DNA of 32,969 nt from Clostridiaceae bacterium DTU059. Lineage in GTDB: Bacteria; Bacillota; Clostridia; DSM-8532. Positions within the stretch are counted from its first letter, which is position 1. Each line of letters begins with the position of its first letter. This document shows, piece by piece, positions 24,342 through 32,563 of this stretch. Position numbers and translations under genes: made by a program. Where the stretch lies: contig LFSK01000030.1 in assembly GCA_001512555.1 (NCBI GenBank), positions 1 through 32,969 on the forward strand, written 5' to 3'. The notes beneath the pieces were generated by a model that was not told the origin of the DNA, searched no databases, and worked only from the letters and a program-made list of their open reading frames with translations.

Positions 24342-26015
24342 ATGAAAACAATACTTGTAGCCATAAATGCCAAATACGAACACGAGGGTCTGGCGGCCTG
24401 GTATCTGAAAGCCGCCTGTCTGAACAACGGTGTGGATATTACTGTTCTTCAGTATTCCATCAATGATTCCATCCAGAAGATATGGTCGGGAATAATTGAT
24501 GAGGAGCCTGATGTGGCATGCTTTTCCTGCTATATCTGGAACCGCATATTGGTGCAGAACCTGATATCCGACCTTAAAAAGGTTAGACCTGAAACAGTAG
24601 TTGTGGTGGGCGGTCCTGAGGTCTGCTATGAAGGCGCAGAAGACGATTTCAAATCATATGGAGCCGACTATGTGATTAAAGGAGAGGGGGAGAACCAGCT
24701 TCCAGGGTTGCTCCTGAAGCTGAAGGATCAGGAAAACACCGGAACTGTTTACCGTCCCTCCGAGGACTTGGGAGATAAAGGCTATGTTTCACCCTTCATT
24801 CCCGAGTACCTGGATCGGATAAATGGCAGGATATCTTATATCGAATCGTCCAGAGGTTGCCCCTACAATTGCTCCTATTGCCTGTCCTCCATAAGCAGGG
24901 GATTGGAATATTTCCCGCTGGAGGAGATTTTCGGGGGTATCGATGCCCTGGTTGATGCTGGGGCTAAGGTGATCAAGTTCATTGACCGCTCCTTTAATGT
25001 AAACAACCGGCATTTACTGGAAATATGGAAGTATATCAAAAGGTTTTCGAAAGAGAATGTAACCTTTCATTTCGAGATCAACCCGGATCGGCTTAGTGCT
25101 GAACAGATGAAGATCCTGTCCGAGATGCCCAATGGGCTGATGCAGATTGAGGCGGGGATTCAGTCTACCAACCCGGAGACGCTGAAGGCCGTATCCAGAA
25201 TCATGGATGTGGATCTGGCTCTTGAGAATATCAGAAAAATCATGAGTTGGGGCAATATCCATGTCCACACCGATTTGATTGCAGGATTACCCTATGAGGA
25301 CATGGATTCCTTTAAAAAATCCTTCAATGCGGCATATAGCGTGAAGGCACACCATCTTCAGCTGGGGTTTCTGAAGCTGCTCCAGGGCACCAGGATAAGG
25401 GATGAGGCTGAAAAGCACCATTACCGGTACAGAAGCTACCCGCCCTATGAGGTTCTGTCCAACCGGTATATGTCACCCGAGGAAATCATTATGTTAAAAG
25501 GCATTGAGGAGGCACTGGATCGCTTCTACAACTCGGGAAGACTTAATTTAACGCTGGATTATGTGCAAACCCTCTTTCCTTCGGCCTTTGATTTATATCA
25601 TAGTCTCAGTCTGTGGCTGAAGGAGAGAAAATGGCTGTTCATGCCTTTCTCAGCCATAAGACTCTACGAACTGTTCCGGGATTTTTCCCTGGAAGCCGGG
25701 GCTGATCAGGAGATTTTGGAAAGCCTCCTGTGCCTGGATTATGTCTGCTCACTCAAAACCACAGCTATTCCTGAAGCCCTTCTGGACCCTAACGGCAGGA
25801 AAGCAGGAATGGTTATCCTGGAGCCAGGAGATTTTGCAGACCGGGAATTGATTGACTCAGTGGGCAGGAATCAATTCAGGAGAAGGTTTATCGGTCTGGA
25901 GGGATACTGCCCTGTGATAAACGGATTAAATATTGAATATAAGAGAAGTAGGGCAGTGGTGGATACAAAAGATGTCGACCCGGTGACCGGAAGGGCCGGA
26001 TTGACTGTAGGCTGA
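24342..26015 (+). CDS. Radical SAM protein with N-terminal B12-binding-like domain and DUF4080-type C-terminus
   Basis: A 557-residue protein. Residues 1-125 form a cobalamin-binding-like Rossmann domain (VVVVGGPEVCYEG, GADYVIKGEGE), although the classic DxHxxG cobalamin motif is not seen. Residues 163-380 are the radical SAM barrel, with the iron-sulfur cysteines C173, C177 and C180 in SSRGCPYNCSYC. The C-terminal 170 residues match the DUF4080 arrangement as I remember it (SNRYMSPEEIIMLKGIEE...). Such enzymes cleave S-adenosylmethionine to start radical chemistry, often methylation or methylthiolation; the substrate of this group is not known to me. The ATG at 24342 has GCGGGATAGGG directly before it, a somewhat close ribosome binding site. 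It has no obvious partner gene; xpaC downstream has its own promoter. Confidence 0.85.
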   Translation: MKTILVAINAKYEHEGLAAWYLKAACLNNGVDITVLQYSINDSIQKIWSGIIDEEPDVACFSCYIWNRILVQNLISDLKKVRPETVVVVGGPEVCYEGAEDDFKSYGADYVIKGEGENQLPGLLLKLKDQENTGTVYRPSEDLGDKGYVSPFIPEYLDRINGRISYIESSRGCPYNCSYCLSSISRGLEYFPLEEIFGGIDALVDAGAKVIKFIDRSFNVNNRHLLEIWKYIKRFSKENVTFHFEINPDRLSAEQMKILSEMPNGLMQIEAGIQSTNPETLKAVSRIMDVDLALENIRKIMSWGNIHVHTDLIAGLPYEDMDSFKKSFNAAYSVKAHHLQLGFLKLLQGTRIRDEAEKHHYRYRSYPPYEVLSNRYMSPEEIIMLKGIEEALDRFYNSGRLNLTLDYVQTLFPSAFDLYHSLSLWLKERKWLFMPFSAIRLYELFRDFSLEAGADQEILESLLCLDYVCSLKTTAIPEALLDPNGRKAGMVILEPGDFADRELIDSVGRNQFRRRFIGLEGYCPVINGLNIEYKRSRAVVDTKDVDPVTGRAGLTVG

Positions 26016-26053
26016 ATACTCTTTACAGTATAATTTTGTATGTGTAGAATGAA

Positions 26054-26081
26054 TTTACAGGAGTTTTATCAAAATTATAGT
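26054..26081 (+). promoter_or_regulatory. Promoter of xpaC
   Basis: TTTACA (26054-26059) and TATAGT (26076-26081) are separated by 16 bp, about 55 bp before the TTG start. Confidence 0.5.
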
Positions 26082-26135
26082 CCATATTCATAAATCAGCG
26101 GATATATGTCCGATTATATTATGGTGGTGAAATAA

Positions 26136-26798
26136 TTGAAAAGTTCATGGGCAGGCAGATTGCTGTCTATAATAATAGGGGTTGCATGTTTTGTGGTCCT
26201 GAAGTTCTTGTTCTCAGCAGGATTTTTTGGGGCACTCGTGGCTGGTCTTATCGCATGGATTACCATAAGTCTCATTACATCCAAAAAGAATAAGGATGAC
26301 AATATTACAGCCGACGCAATGACCCGGCAGGAAATCAGCAAGACCATTAAGGCCGGCAGAAAGCTTACTATAGCTATGAGACAGGCCTCCTACCGGCTCA
26401 TGCAGCTTGAGGTAAAAAAGGAAATTGAGGATTTATGTAAGATAGCCGAATCCATGTTTGAAATGCTTAAAAAGGATCCTAATGATCTGCGTATCGTCAA
26501 GCAGTTCATAACCTATTACCTTGAGCCCACCCACAAGATCATTATGAAATATGTAGAACTGGCCACAACCCGGCCCATGCCGGCTGATGCCGTGAGCATA
26601 CTGGACAAAACCGAGAAATCCTTCAAGAGCATTCGTGCCACCTTCCTCCAACAGAAGGAGAAGATGCTGGCAAATGATGTGATGGATCTGGATACTGAAA
26701 TAAAAGTTTTTGAAACTATTTCAAGGAACATGAATACAGGCGGGGCTGCCGGGAAGGACAAGAATCGGTCATCGGTTTCTTCAACAGGGCACAAGTAG
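26136..26798 (+). CDS. xpaC: XpaC-family membrane protein
   Basis: A 220-residue protein starting with TTG, 7 nt after ATGGTGGTG. Two adjacent membrane helices lie at about residues 9-48 (LLSIIIGVACFVVLKFLF and GALVAGLIAWITISLIT), followed by a basic SKKNKDD junction and a mainly helical cytoplasmic domain. This layout and the downstream telA gene match the XpaC family ('5-bromo-4-chloroindolyl phosphate hydrolysis protein'), paired with a TelA homologue (yaaN) in Bacillus subtilis. The name reflects an early screening phenotype, and a hydrolase activity is not shown by any motif here. The C-terminal 25 residues are Gly/Ser/Lys-rich and probably disordered. It likely acts with the TelA-like protein at the membrane (inference from conserved pairing). 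Confidence 0.82.
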   Translation: MKSSWAGRLLSIIIGVACFVVLKFLFSAGFFGALVAGLIAWITISLITSKKNKDDNITADAMTRQEISKTIKAGRKLTIAMRQASYRLMQLEVKKEIEDLCKIAESMFEMLKKDPNDLRIVKQFITYYLEPTHKIIMKYVELATTRPMPADAVSILDKTEKSFKSIRATFLQQKEKMLANDVMDLDTEIKVFETISRNMNTGGAAGKDKNRSSVSSTGHK

Positions 26799-26801
26799 GC
26801 A

Positions 26802-26830
26802 TTGTTAATTAGGCAACCATTTGGTAAAAT
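26802..26830 (+). promoter_or_regulatory. Second promoter, directly upstream of telA
   Basis: TTGTTA (26802-26807) and TAAAAT (26825-26830) are separated by 17 bp in the short xpaC-telA gap. telA may therefore be expressed independently of xpaC. Confidence 0.55.
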
Positions 26831-26868
26831 GAGTATGTTACTTCTCTTTAAGAAAGGTAGGATAGGCT

Positions 26869-27981
26869 ATGGATGCACAATTGCAGACCTCCCCGGGCCA
26901 ATCGGTTGCTGCGACCGAAAACTATGATGTTAACAGATGGAATGAAATGACTCCGGAAGAGCAGCAAAAGGTCATTGAGCTCTCCAAACAGATCAATGTG
27001 GCCGATTCCCAGTCGGTGATTCAATATGGTGCCCTGGCGCAAAGTGAGGTATCCAAATTCTCTGATGCCATCCTCGATCAGATCAGAGCCAAGGACAGCG
27101 GAGAGGTGGGTGCCGTCCTGACCGATCTGCTAACTAAGGTCCATGAAGTGGATGTGGACAGCCTTGATCCAAACAAGCAGGGGTTCTTTGATAAACTGTT
27201 TGGAAACATTAAAAGGGAAACGGGCAAGTTCATGGCTCGTTACGAAAAGCTGGGTGTCCAGATAGAGAAAATTATTGATCAGCTGGATCGCGCCAAGCTC
27301 CAGCTCATCCGGGATATTACCACCCTTGATACCATGTATGCTAAGAACCTGGAGTATCTGAAGGAACTGGACATCTATATCATGGCTGGTTCACTGAAAC
27401 TAAAGGAACTCAATGATAAGGTGCTCCCCGAACTCAGGGAAAAAGCCCAAAGGACGGGGGATCCTGTAGATGCCCAGAAGGTTAAGGATATGTCGGAGCT
27501 CATCTCCCGGTTTGAGAAGAAGATCCATGATCTGAAGCTGACCAGGATGATTGCCATCCAAACCGCTCCTCAGATCAGGCTTATACAAAACAATGATCAG
27601 ACTCTTGTTGAGAAGATCCAGAGCTCCATCATGAACACCATACCCCTCTGGAAGAACCAGATCGTCATTGCCATCACCATGCTGCGCCAGCAGAACGCAT
27701 TGAAGCTTCAGAAGGATGTTACAAGAACCACCAACGAGCTTCTGGCCAAAAACTCCGAGATGCTCAAGACCAGTTCCATTGAGATTGCAAGGGAGAATGA
27801 GCGCGGCATAGTTGAGATAGAGACCCTCAAGAAGGTCAATGAGGACCTGATGATCACACTGGAGGAAACCATCAAGATTCAGCAGGAAGGCCGGGCAAGA
27901 AGGCAGCAGGCCGAGATGGAACTGAAAACTATGGAGGAGGATCTCAAGAAGAAGCTTATAGATCTGCGGGATCGCGTATAA
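26869..27981 (+). CDS. telA: TelA / toxic anion resistance family protein
   Basis: A 370-residue soluble, strongly helical protein of TelA-family length. Conserved family segments include FGNIKRETGKFMARYEKLGVQ in outline, ITTLDTMYAKNLEYLKELD, IAIQTAPQIRLIQNNDQTLVEKIQSSI in part, and a long Glu/Lys-rich C-terminal coiled coil. Homologues were linked to tellurite and other toxic-anion tolerance, and to cell-envelope stress, but the biochemical role is unknown and the name should be taken loosely. No signal peptide or membrane helix is present, so it is cytoplasmic, probably recruited to the membrane by XpaC. It starts at the ATG after AGGATAGG, 71 bp behind xpaC, and is followed by an intrinsic terminator. 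Confidence 0.88.
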   Translation: MDAQLQTSPGQSVAATENYDVNRWNEMTPEEQQKVIELSKQINVADSQSVIQYGALAQSEVSKFSDAILDQIRAKDSGEVGAVLTDLLTKVHEVDVDSLDPNKQGFFDKLFGNIKRETGKFMARYEKLGVQIEKIIDQLDRAKLQLIRDITTLDTMYAKNLEYLKELDIYIMAGSLKLKELNDKVLPELREKAQRTGDPVDAQKVKDMSELISRFEKKIHDLKLTRMIAIQTAPQIRLIQNNDQTLVEKIQSSIMNTIPLWKNQIVIAITMLRQQNALKLQKDVTRTTNELLAKNSEMLKTSSIEIARENERGIVEIETLKKVNEDLMITLEETIKIQQEGRARRQQAEMELKTMEEDLKKKLIDLRDRV

Positions 27982-28036
27982 CTCCTTTATTGCGAGTTCA
28001 GCAAAGCCTCCTCTCAATGACACTTATTATAGTCCC

Positions 28037-28082
28037 AATCCTCCGAAGGGTGTTTTATTGTCAGCCGACGGAGGATTTTTAT
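28037..28082 (+). terminator. Intrinsic terminator after telA
   Basis: AATCCTCCG (28037-28045) pairs perfectly with CGGAGGATT (28069-28077), which runs into TTTATT. The loop is long (23 nt). Confidence 0.65.
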
Positions 28083-28125
28083 TCCAGACACCCTTAGAGG
28101 CGTCAAATACAACTGTGGACTGGTG

Positions 28126-28154
28126 TTGACACTTCAATCCACTTGGAATATAAT
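28126..28154 (+). promoter_or_regulatory. Consensus sigma-A promoter of ileS
   Basis: A perfect TTGACA (28126-28131) and a perfect TATAAT (28149-28154) are separated by the optimal 17 bp. Transcription would begin near 28161, at the start of the T-box leader. Confidence 0.85.
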
Positions 28155-28160
28155 CAATAA

Positions 28161-28426
28161 AGATTGTTAAAGCGATGATCGGTACGAGTAGGATTCTTGA
28201 ATCCTTTCAGAGAGTGGGGGAAGGTGAAAGCCCCGCAGGAAGAGGGATCCGAATATCAACCGTGAGCAGCAGCCTGAAAGGCTCAGCCAGCCGAATAAGG
28301 TGAGCCGGATTGAGACCGTTACCCTCAAAACAAGTGGTCCTGTAATCCTTTGCGGGGTTATGGGGCAATTTGGGTGGTACCACGGAAAGCAGAGCCTTTC
28401 GTCCCATGGGACGATGGGCTTTTTTA
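28161..28426 (+). promoter_or_regulatory. T-box riboswitch (tRNA-Ile responsive) controlling ileS
   Basis: The leader holds the hallmarks of a T-box: AGAGAGTGGGGG...AAAGCCCC in stem I, a specifier region GAATATCAAC with the Ile codon ATC at 28255-28257, and the T-box proper GGGTGGTACCACGG at 28372-28385, whose TGGT can pair with the ACCA end of uncharged tRNA-Ile. A terminator follows at 28393-28425: CGTCC-CATG-GGACG with outer AGCC/GGCT pairs and a run of six T. Uncharged tRNA-Ile should stabilise the antiterminator and allow ileS transcription. The ribosome binding site TTGGAGG and the ileS ATG come about 80 nt later. Confidence 0.95.
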
Positions 28427-28507
28427 ATTGATTATTCAAGATAAACCATAAACCGGATTCATGTCCCGGAGAAATTTTGACAATGAACGAGATTTGGAGG
28501 TATTCAA

Positions 28508-31270
28508 ATGGCAGTTGATTATGGAAAGACACTGAACCTGCCAAAAACCGATTTCCCTATGAGGGGCGGGCTTCCTGAGAAGGAGCCGCGGATTTTGGAG
28601 GAGTGGCAGAATAAGGATATTTATCATAAAAGACTTGAGCGGAACCGGAACTCCGGTAAGAAGTTTGTGCTTCATGATGGCCCGCCCTACGCCAATGGCG
28701 GAATCCATATGGGAACCGCATTAAATAAGGTGTTAAAAGATATAATCATGCGTTATTACGACATGAAGGGCTATTATACACCCTATATCCCCGGGTGGGA
28801 TACCCATGGACTTCCTACTGAGCAAAAGGCCATTAAGGAAAGGGGACTGAACCGTCACGAGGTGGGGCCTGTGGTTTTCAGAAAGGCCTGCCAGGAGATT
28901 GCCTGGAAGTATCTGAACATTCAAAGGGATGCCTTCAAGCGCCTTGGTGTAATAGCAGACTGGGACAATCCCTACATCAGTTATCTGCCCGAGTATGAAG
29001 CCAGACAGATCGGTGTATTCGGGCATATGGCCAAGCTGGGCTGCATTTATAAAGGCATGCGACCTGTGTACTGGTGCCCCTCCTGTGAAACTGCCCTTGC
29101 CGAAGCCGAGATAGAATACGCAGAGGATACCACCAATTCCATCTATGTCAAATTCCCCATGACGGATGACAAGGGCAAGCTCAAGGGTATTGTGGACACC
29201 CTGGAGAATCTGTATGTGGTTATCTGGACCACCACCACCTGGACACTGCCGGGCAATATGGCTATAAGCCTTAACCCTGACTTCATTTATGTGGTCATGG
29301 AAGCCAACGGCGAGCGCTATATCGTTGCCAGGGATCTGGTTGAGAAGGTGGCGGCTGCTGCAGATATAAGTGAATATAAGATTCTGGGTGAAATCATGGG
29401 ATCAGAGTTGGAGTATGCGGTTTGCAGGCATCCGTTCTTAGAAAGGGATTCCCTGGTCATTGTAGGAGACCATGTCACCCTGGAAGCTGGTACAGGATGC
29501 GTACACACCGCACCCGGCCATGGTGCAGAGGACTTTGAGGTATGTAAGAATTATCCTGAGATAGAAACCCTGGTGCCTGTTGATGATAAGGGTCATCTTA
29601 CCCAGGAAGCGGGACCCTTTGCAGGTATGTTTTACAAAAAGTCAAACAAGGCCATCCTGGAGCTTCTGAAAGAGAAAAATCTGCTTCTGGCTGAAGAGGT
29701 CATTACACACCAGTATCCCCATTGCTGGCGCTGCAAGAATCCCATCATTTTCAGGGCTACCGAGCAGTGGTTTATCTCCATCAACAAGTTCAAGGATGCA
29801 GCCTTAAAAGCAATCAAGGATGTCCGCTGGATTCCGGGATGGGGTGAGGAGCGTATTTCCAAGATGGTGGAAGACAGAGGGGACTGGTGTATTTCCCGCC
29901 AGCGTATCTGGGGAGTTCCCATTCCCATATTCTATTGTGAGGACTGCGGCAGGGAGATAATTGATGATGAGACCATTAAAGCCATCCAGGAACTGTTTGC
30001 CAGAGAGGGCTCCAATGCCTGGTTCATCTATGAGGCTTCTGAGATTCTGCCTGAAGGTTATGCCTGCCAGTGCGGAGGCCGCAACTTCAGAAAGGAAAAG
30101 GATATCATGGACGTCTGGTTTGATTCCGGATCATCCCATGCTGCTGTGGCCGAGCCCAATCCTGAACTGGGCTGGCCTGTGGATATGTATCTTGAGGGAA
30201 GCGATCAGCACAGGGGCTGGTTCCAGTCCTCCCTTCTGACTGCAGTTGCCACAAAGGGCCGCGCCCCATACAGACAGGTGCTGACCCACGGGTATGTGGT
30301 GGACGGGCAGGGCAAGAAAATGAGCAAGTCCCTGGGTAATGTTATCGACCCCGTGGATGTCTGCAAGCAATACGGTGCTGATATTTTGAGGCTTTGGGTG
30401 TCTTCCAGCGATTATAAAACTGATATACGCATCTCCAATGAAGGCTTTAAGCAGTTATCGGAGAGCTACCGGAAGATCAGGAACACCGCCAGGTTCCTTC
30501 TTGGAAACATCTATGATTTCAATCCCGGTGAGCATAGCGTTGCCTATGCCGAGATGGAGGAACTGGATCGCTGGGCGCTTATGAAGCTCAACAGGCTGGT
30601 GGAGAAGATTGAGAAGGCCTACTCCGACTATGATTTCCATGTAATGCTCCATGCCATCCATAATTTCTGTGTGGTGGATATGTCCAATTTCTATCTGGAT
30701 GTGACCAAGGACAGGATGTATGCCTCAGAGGCCGACAGCAAACAGCGCCGTTCAGGGCAGACTGCCATGTACATCATTCTGGATACCCTGACAAGGCTTT
30801 TGGCTCCAGTTCTGGCTTTCACCAGCGAGGAGATATGGAAATACATTCCCCATACCGAAAAAGACAATCCCGAGAGCATCATGCTCAATGACTGGCCGGA
30901 GGTCAAGCCCGAGTATGAGGATCATGCTCTTGCTGAGAAGTGGGAGAGGATTCTGGAGGTTCGCGAGACCGTCCTGAAAGCGCTGGAGAATGCAAGGAAT
31001 GAAAAACTTATTGGACAGTCCCTGCAGGCGAAGGTGGTTCTGAAGGCGGGCAAGGCTCTCTACGATTTCCTTGAAGGTGTTAAGGATCTGCTGCCCACTG
31101 TCTTCATCACCTCCCAGGCGGAATTGGAGCTCATGGATAAGAATGGCCTGGAAGTTGTTGTCAAGCCAGCGGACGGTCAGAAATGCGAGCGCTGCTGGAT
31201 GTACTCAGATTCTGTTGGGCATAGCCATGAGCATCCCACTCTTTGCGAGCGCTGCAGCAAAACGGTTTAA
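28508..31270 (+). CDS. ileS: Isoleucyl-tRNA synthetase
   Basis: A 920-residue class Ia aminoacyl-tRNA synthetase of full bacterial length. The HIGH motif appears as HMGT (residues 67-70, within DGPPYANGGIHMG), and KMSKS is at 604-608. The editing domain carries TTTTWTLPGN, and the tail ends with a zinc-binding pair (CERCWMYSD...CERC), as in bacterial IleRS of the Zn-containing type. It charges tRNA-Ile with isoleucine in the cytoplasm. The ATG follows TTGGAGG at 7-8 nt. Expression is set by a consensus promoter and an Ile T-box. The gene is monocistronic and ends at a strong terminator 25 bp after the stop. Confidence 0.98.
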   Translation: MAVDYGKTLNLPKTDFPMRGGLPEKEPRILEEWQNKDIYHKRLERNRNSGKKFVLHDGPPYANGGIHMGTALNKVLKDIIMRYYDMKGYYTPYIPGWDTHGLPTEQKAIKERGLNRHEVGPVVFRKACQEIAWKYLNIQRDAFKRLGVIADWDNPYISYLPEYEARQIGVFGHMAKLGCIYKGMRPVYWCPSCETALAEAEIEYAEDTTNSIYVKFPMTDDKGKLKGIVDTLENLYVVIWTTTTWTLPGNMAISLNPDFIYVVMEANGERYIVARDLVEKVAAAADISEYKILGEIMGSELEYAVCRHPFLERDSLVIVGDHVTLEAGTGCVHTAPGHGAEDFEVCKNYPEIETLVPVDDKGHLTQEAGPFAGMFYKKSNKAILELLKEKNLLLAEEVITHQYPHCWRCKNPIIFRATEQWFISINKFKDAALKAIKDVRWIPGWGEERISKMVEDRGDWCISRQRIWGVPIPIFYCEDCGREIIDDETIKAIQELFAREGSNAWFIYEASEILPEGYACQCGGRNFRKEKDIMDVWFDSGSSHAAVAEPNPELGWPVDMYLEGSDQHRGWFQSSLLTAVATKGRAPYRQVLTHGYVVDGQGKKMSKSLGNVIDPVDVCKQYGADILRLWVSSSDYKTDIRISNEGFKQLSESYRKIRNTARFLLGNIYDFNPGEHSVAYAEMEELDRWALMKLNRLVEKIEKAYSDYDFHVMLHAIHNFCVVDMSNFYLDVTKDRMYASEADSKQRRSGQTAMYIILDTLTRLLAPVLAFTSEEIWKYIPHTEKDNPESIMLNDWPEVKPEYEDHALAEKWERILEVRETVLKALENARNEKLIGQSLQAKVVLKAGKALYDFLEGVKDLLPTVFITSQAELELMDKNGLEVVVKPADGQKCERCWMYSDSVGHSHEHPTLCERCSKTV

Positions 31271-31294
31271 CAGGGTGATTCAAAGATTACTTGT

Positions 31295-31330
31295 AAGCGG
31301 CTGGAGGACTGATTCCAGCCGCTTTATAAT
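31295..31330 (+). terminator. Intrinsic terminator after ileS
   Basis: AAGCGGCTGGA (31295-31305) pairs over 11 bp with TCCAGCCGCTT (31314-31324), with an 8-nt loop, followed by TATAATTATT. The stem is strong although the T-run is broken by A residues. Confidence 0.8.
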
Positions 31331-31439
31331 TATTCATGTAAAAAGGATGCTCATGATAATGAGAAGCGGATGGCATCCATTGCCAGCTTTATGGTATGAT
31401 ATCAATGCTGATAAAGCCCGATGCTTATGCGGATAATAT

Positions 31440-31469
31440 TTGAGTATGCCATGGATTTGTGAATAAAAT
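31440..31469 (+). promoter_or_regulatory. Candidate promoter of the M42 peptidase operon
   Basis: TTGAGT (31440-31445) and TAAAAT (31464-31469) are separated by 18 bp, about 40 bp before the start codon. Further upstream, CTCAT-GATA-ATGAG (near 31351-31364) forms a small hairpin of no clear role. Confidence 0.5.
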
Positions 31470-31510
31470 CGCCCGTATGCGGACAACAGGGCGGAATCGA
31501 GGTGTATTGC

Positions 31511-32563
31511 ATGGAATGTCGCGAGCTTATAAAAAAGCTTTGTAGCATAAATGCCGTAACCGGAAGGGAAGATACGGCCGTTCAAGCCATTTCAGATATC
31601 CTGTCGGATTATTGTGATGAAGTGAAGGTGGACGCATTTTTTAATGTGATCGGGCTGAAAAAAGGTCAGGGAAAGAATCCCCGCAATGTTCTGGTAACCG
31701 CTCATTACGACCAGATCGGTCTCATGGTCACGGGCATTGATGAGAATGGGTTTCTCCGGTTCACCAACATGGGGGGAGTGGATCCTAAAGTTCTGGGGGT
31801 TCTGGAGGTAACGGTTCATGGCAGAAGGGATCTCCATGGCGTGATCGGTTCTAAACCGCCCCATCTGATCCCTCCCGAGGATACCGACAAGCCCATTAAG
31901 ATGGAGGACATGCTAATCGACATCGGATACGATGCACAAAAGGCCAGAGAACTGGTGTCGGTAGGCGATGTGGTATCGTTTAAGTTTCCGGTTCTCGAAC
32001 TGAAAAACAACAGGATGGCCGGAAGAAGCATGGACAACCGGAGCAGCGTGGCAGCCCTGGTGGAAATCCTGAAGGAACTAAAGCGGATCAGGCATCGGGA
32101 CAATGTTTATGTGGCCGCCACCGTTCAGGAGGAGTCGGGGCTGGTGGGGGCTTTTATGACCTCATGGCATCTGAAACCGGATCTGGCCATAGCCATAGAT
32201 GTTTGTCACGGTGATATGCCCGATGCCCCAAGCGATGAAAGCTTTCCTCTGGGTAAGGGGGTAGCAATTGCGGTAGGTCCCATCCTGAGCCGGGAGCATA
32301 CCCAGGCATGCATAGAGATTGCCAAAAGGGAGAGGATTCCCTGGCAGATAGATGCGGAGGAAAAGGATACAGGTACCGAAGCGTCCGTTTATGCGTCGGC
32401 ATTGGAAGGAATTCCTACACTGCTGCTGTCCATTCCGGCAAAATATATGCATACCACAGTGGAAATGGTGAGCCTGGATGATGTTGAGGCAACAGCCCGG
32501 CTGGCAGCCCGTTATATAGCTTTCAGGGATGAATTGGATCAGGAGGGCGATACCCATGAATGA
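31511..32563 (+). CDS. M42 family metallo-aminopeptidase, first of two
   Basis: A 350-residue M42 (glutamyl aminopeptidase/FrvX-like) enzyme of normal length. The metal and catalytic residues can be placed: H65 and D67 (TAHYDQIG), bridging D175 (RSMDNRSS), catalytic E207 with metal-binding E208 (QEESGLVGA), D230 (AIDVCHGD) and H314 (YMHTTVEM). It removes N-terminal residues from small peptides in the cytoplasm and usually forms a dodecameric shell. The ATG at 31511 follows GAGGTG at 7 nt; a GTG three codons upstream lies in the ribosome binding site and is less likely. Its stop overlaps the start of a second M42 gene by 8 bp, so the paralogues are probably cotranslated and may form mixed complexes (inference). 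Confidence 0.93.
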   Translation: MECRELIKKLCSINAVTGREDTAVQAISDILSDYCDEVKVDAFFNVIGLKKGQGKNPRNVLVTAHYDQIGLMVTGIDENGFLRFTNMGGVDPKVLGVLEVTVHGRRDLHGVIGSKPPHLIPPEDTDKPIKMEDMLIDIGYDAQKARELVSVGDVVSFKFPVLELKNNRMAGRSMDNRSSVAALVEILKELKRIRHRDNVYVAATVQEESGLVGAFMTSWHLKPDLAIAIDVCHGDMPDAPSDESFPLGKGVAIAVGPILSREHTQACIEIAKRERIPWQIDAEEKDTGTEASVYASALEGIPTLLLSIPAKYMHTTVEMVSLDDVEATARLAARYIAFRDELDQEGDTHE

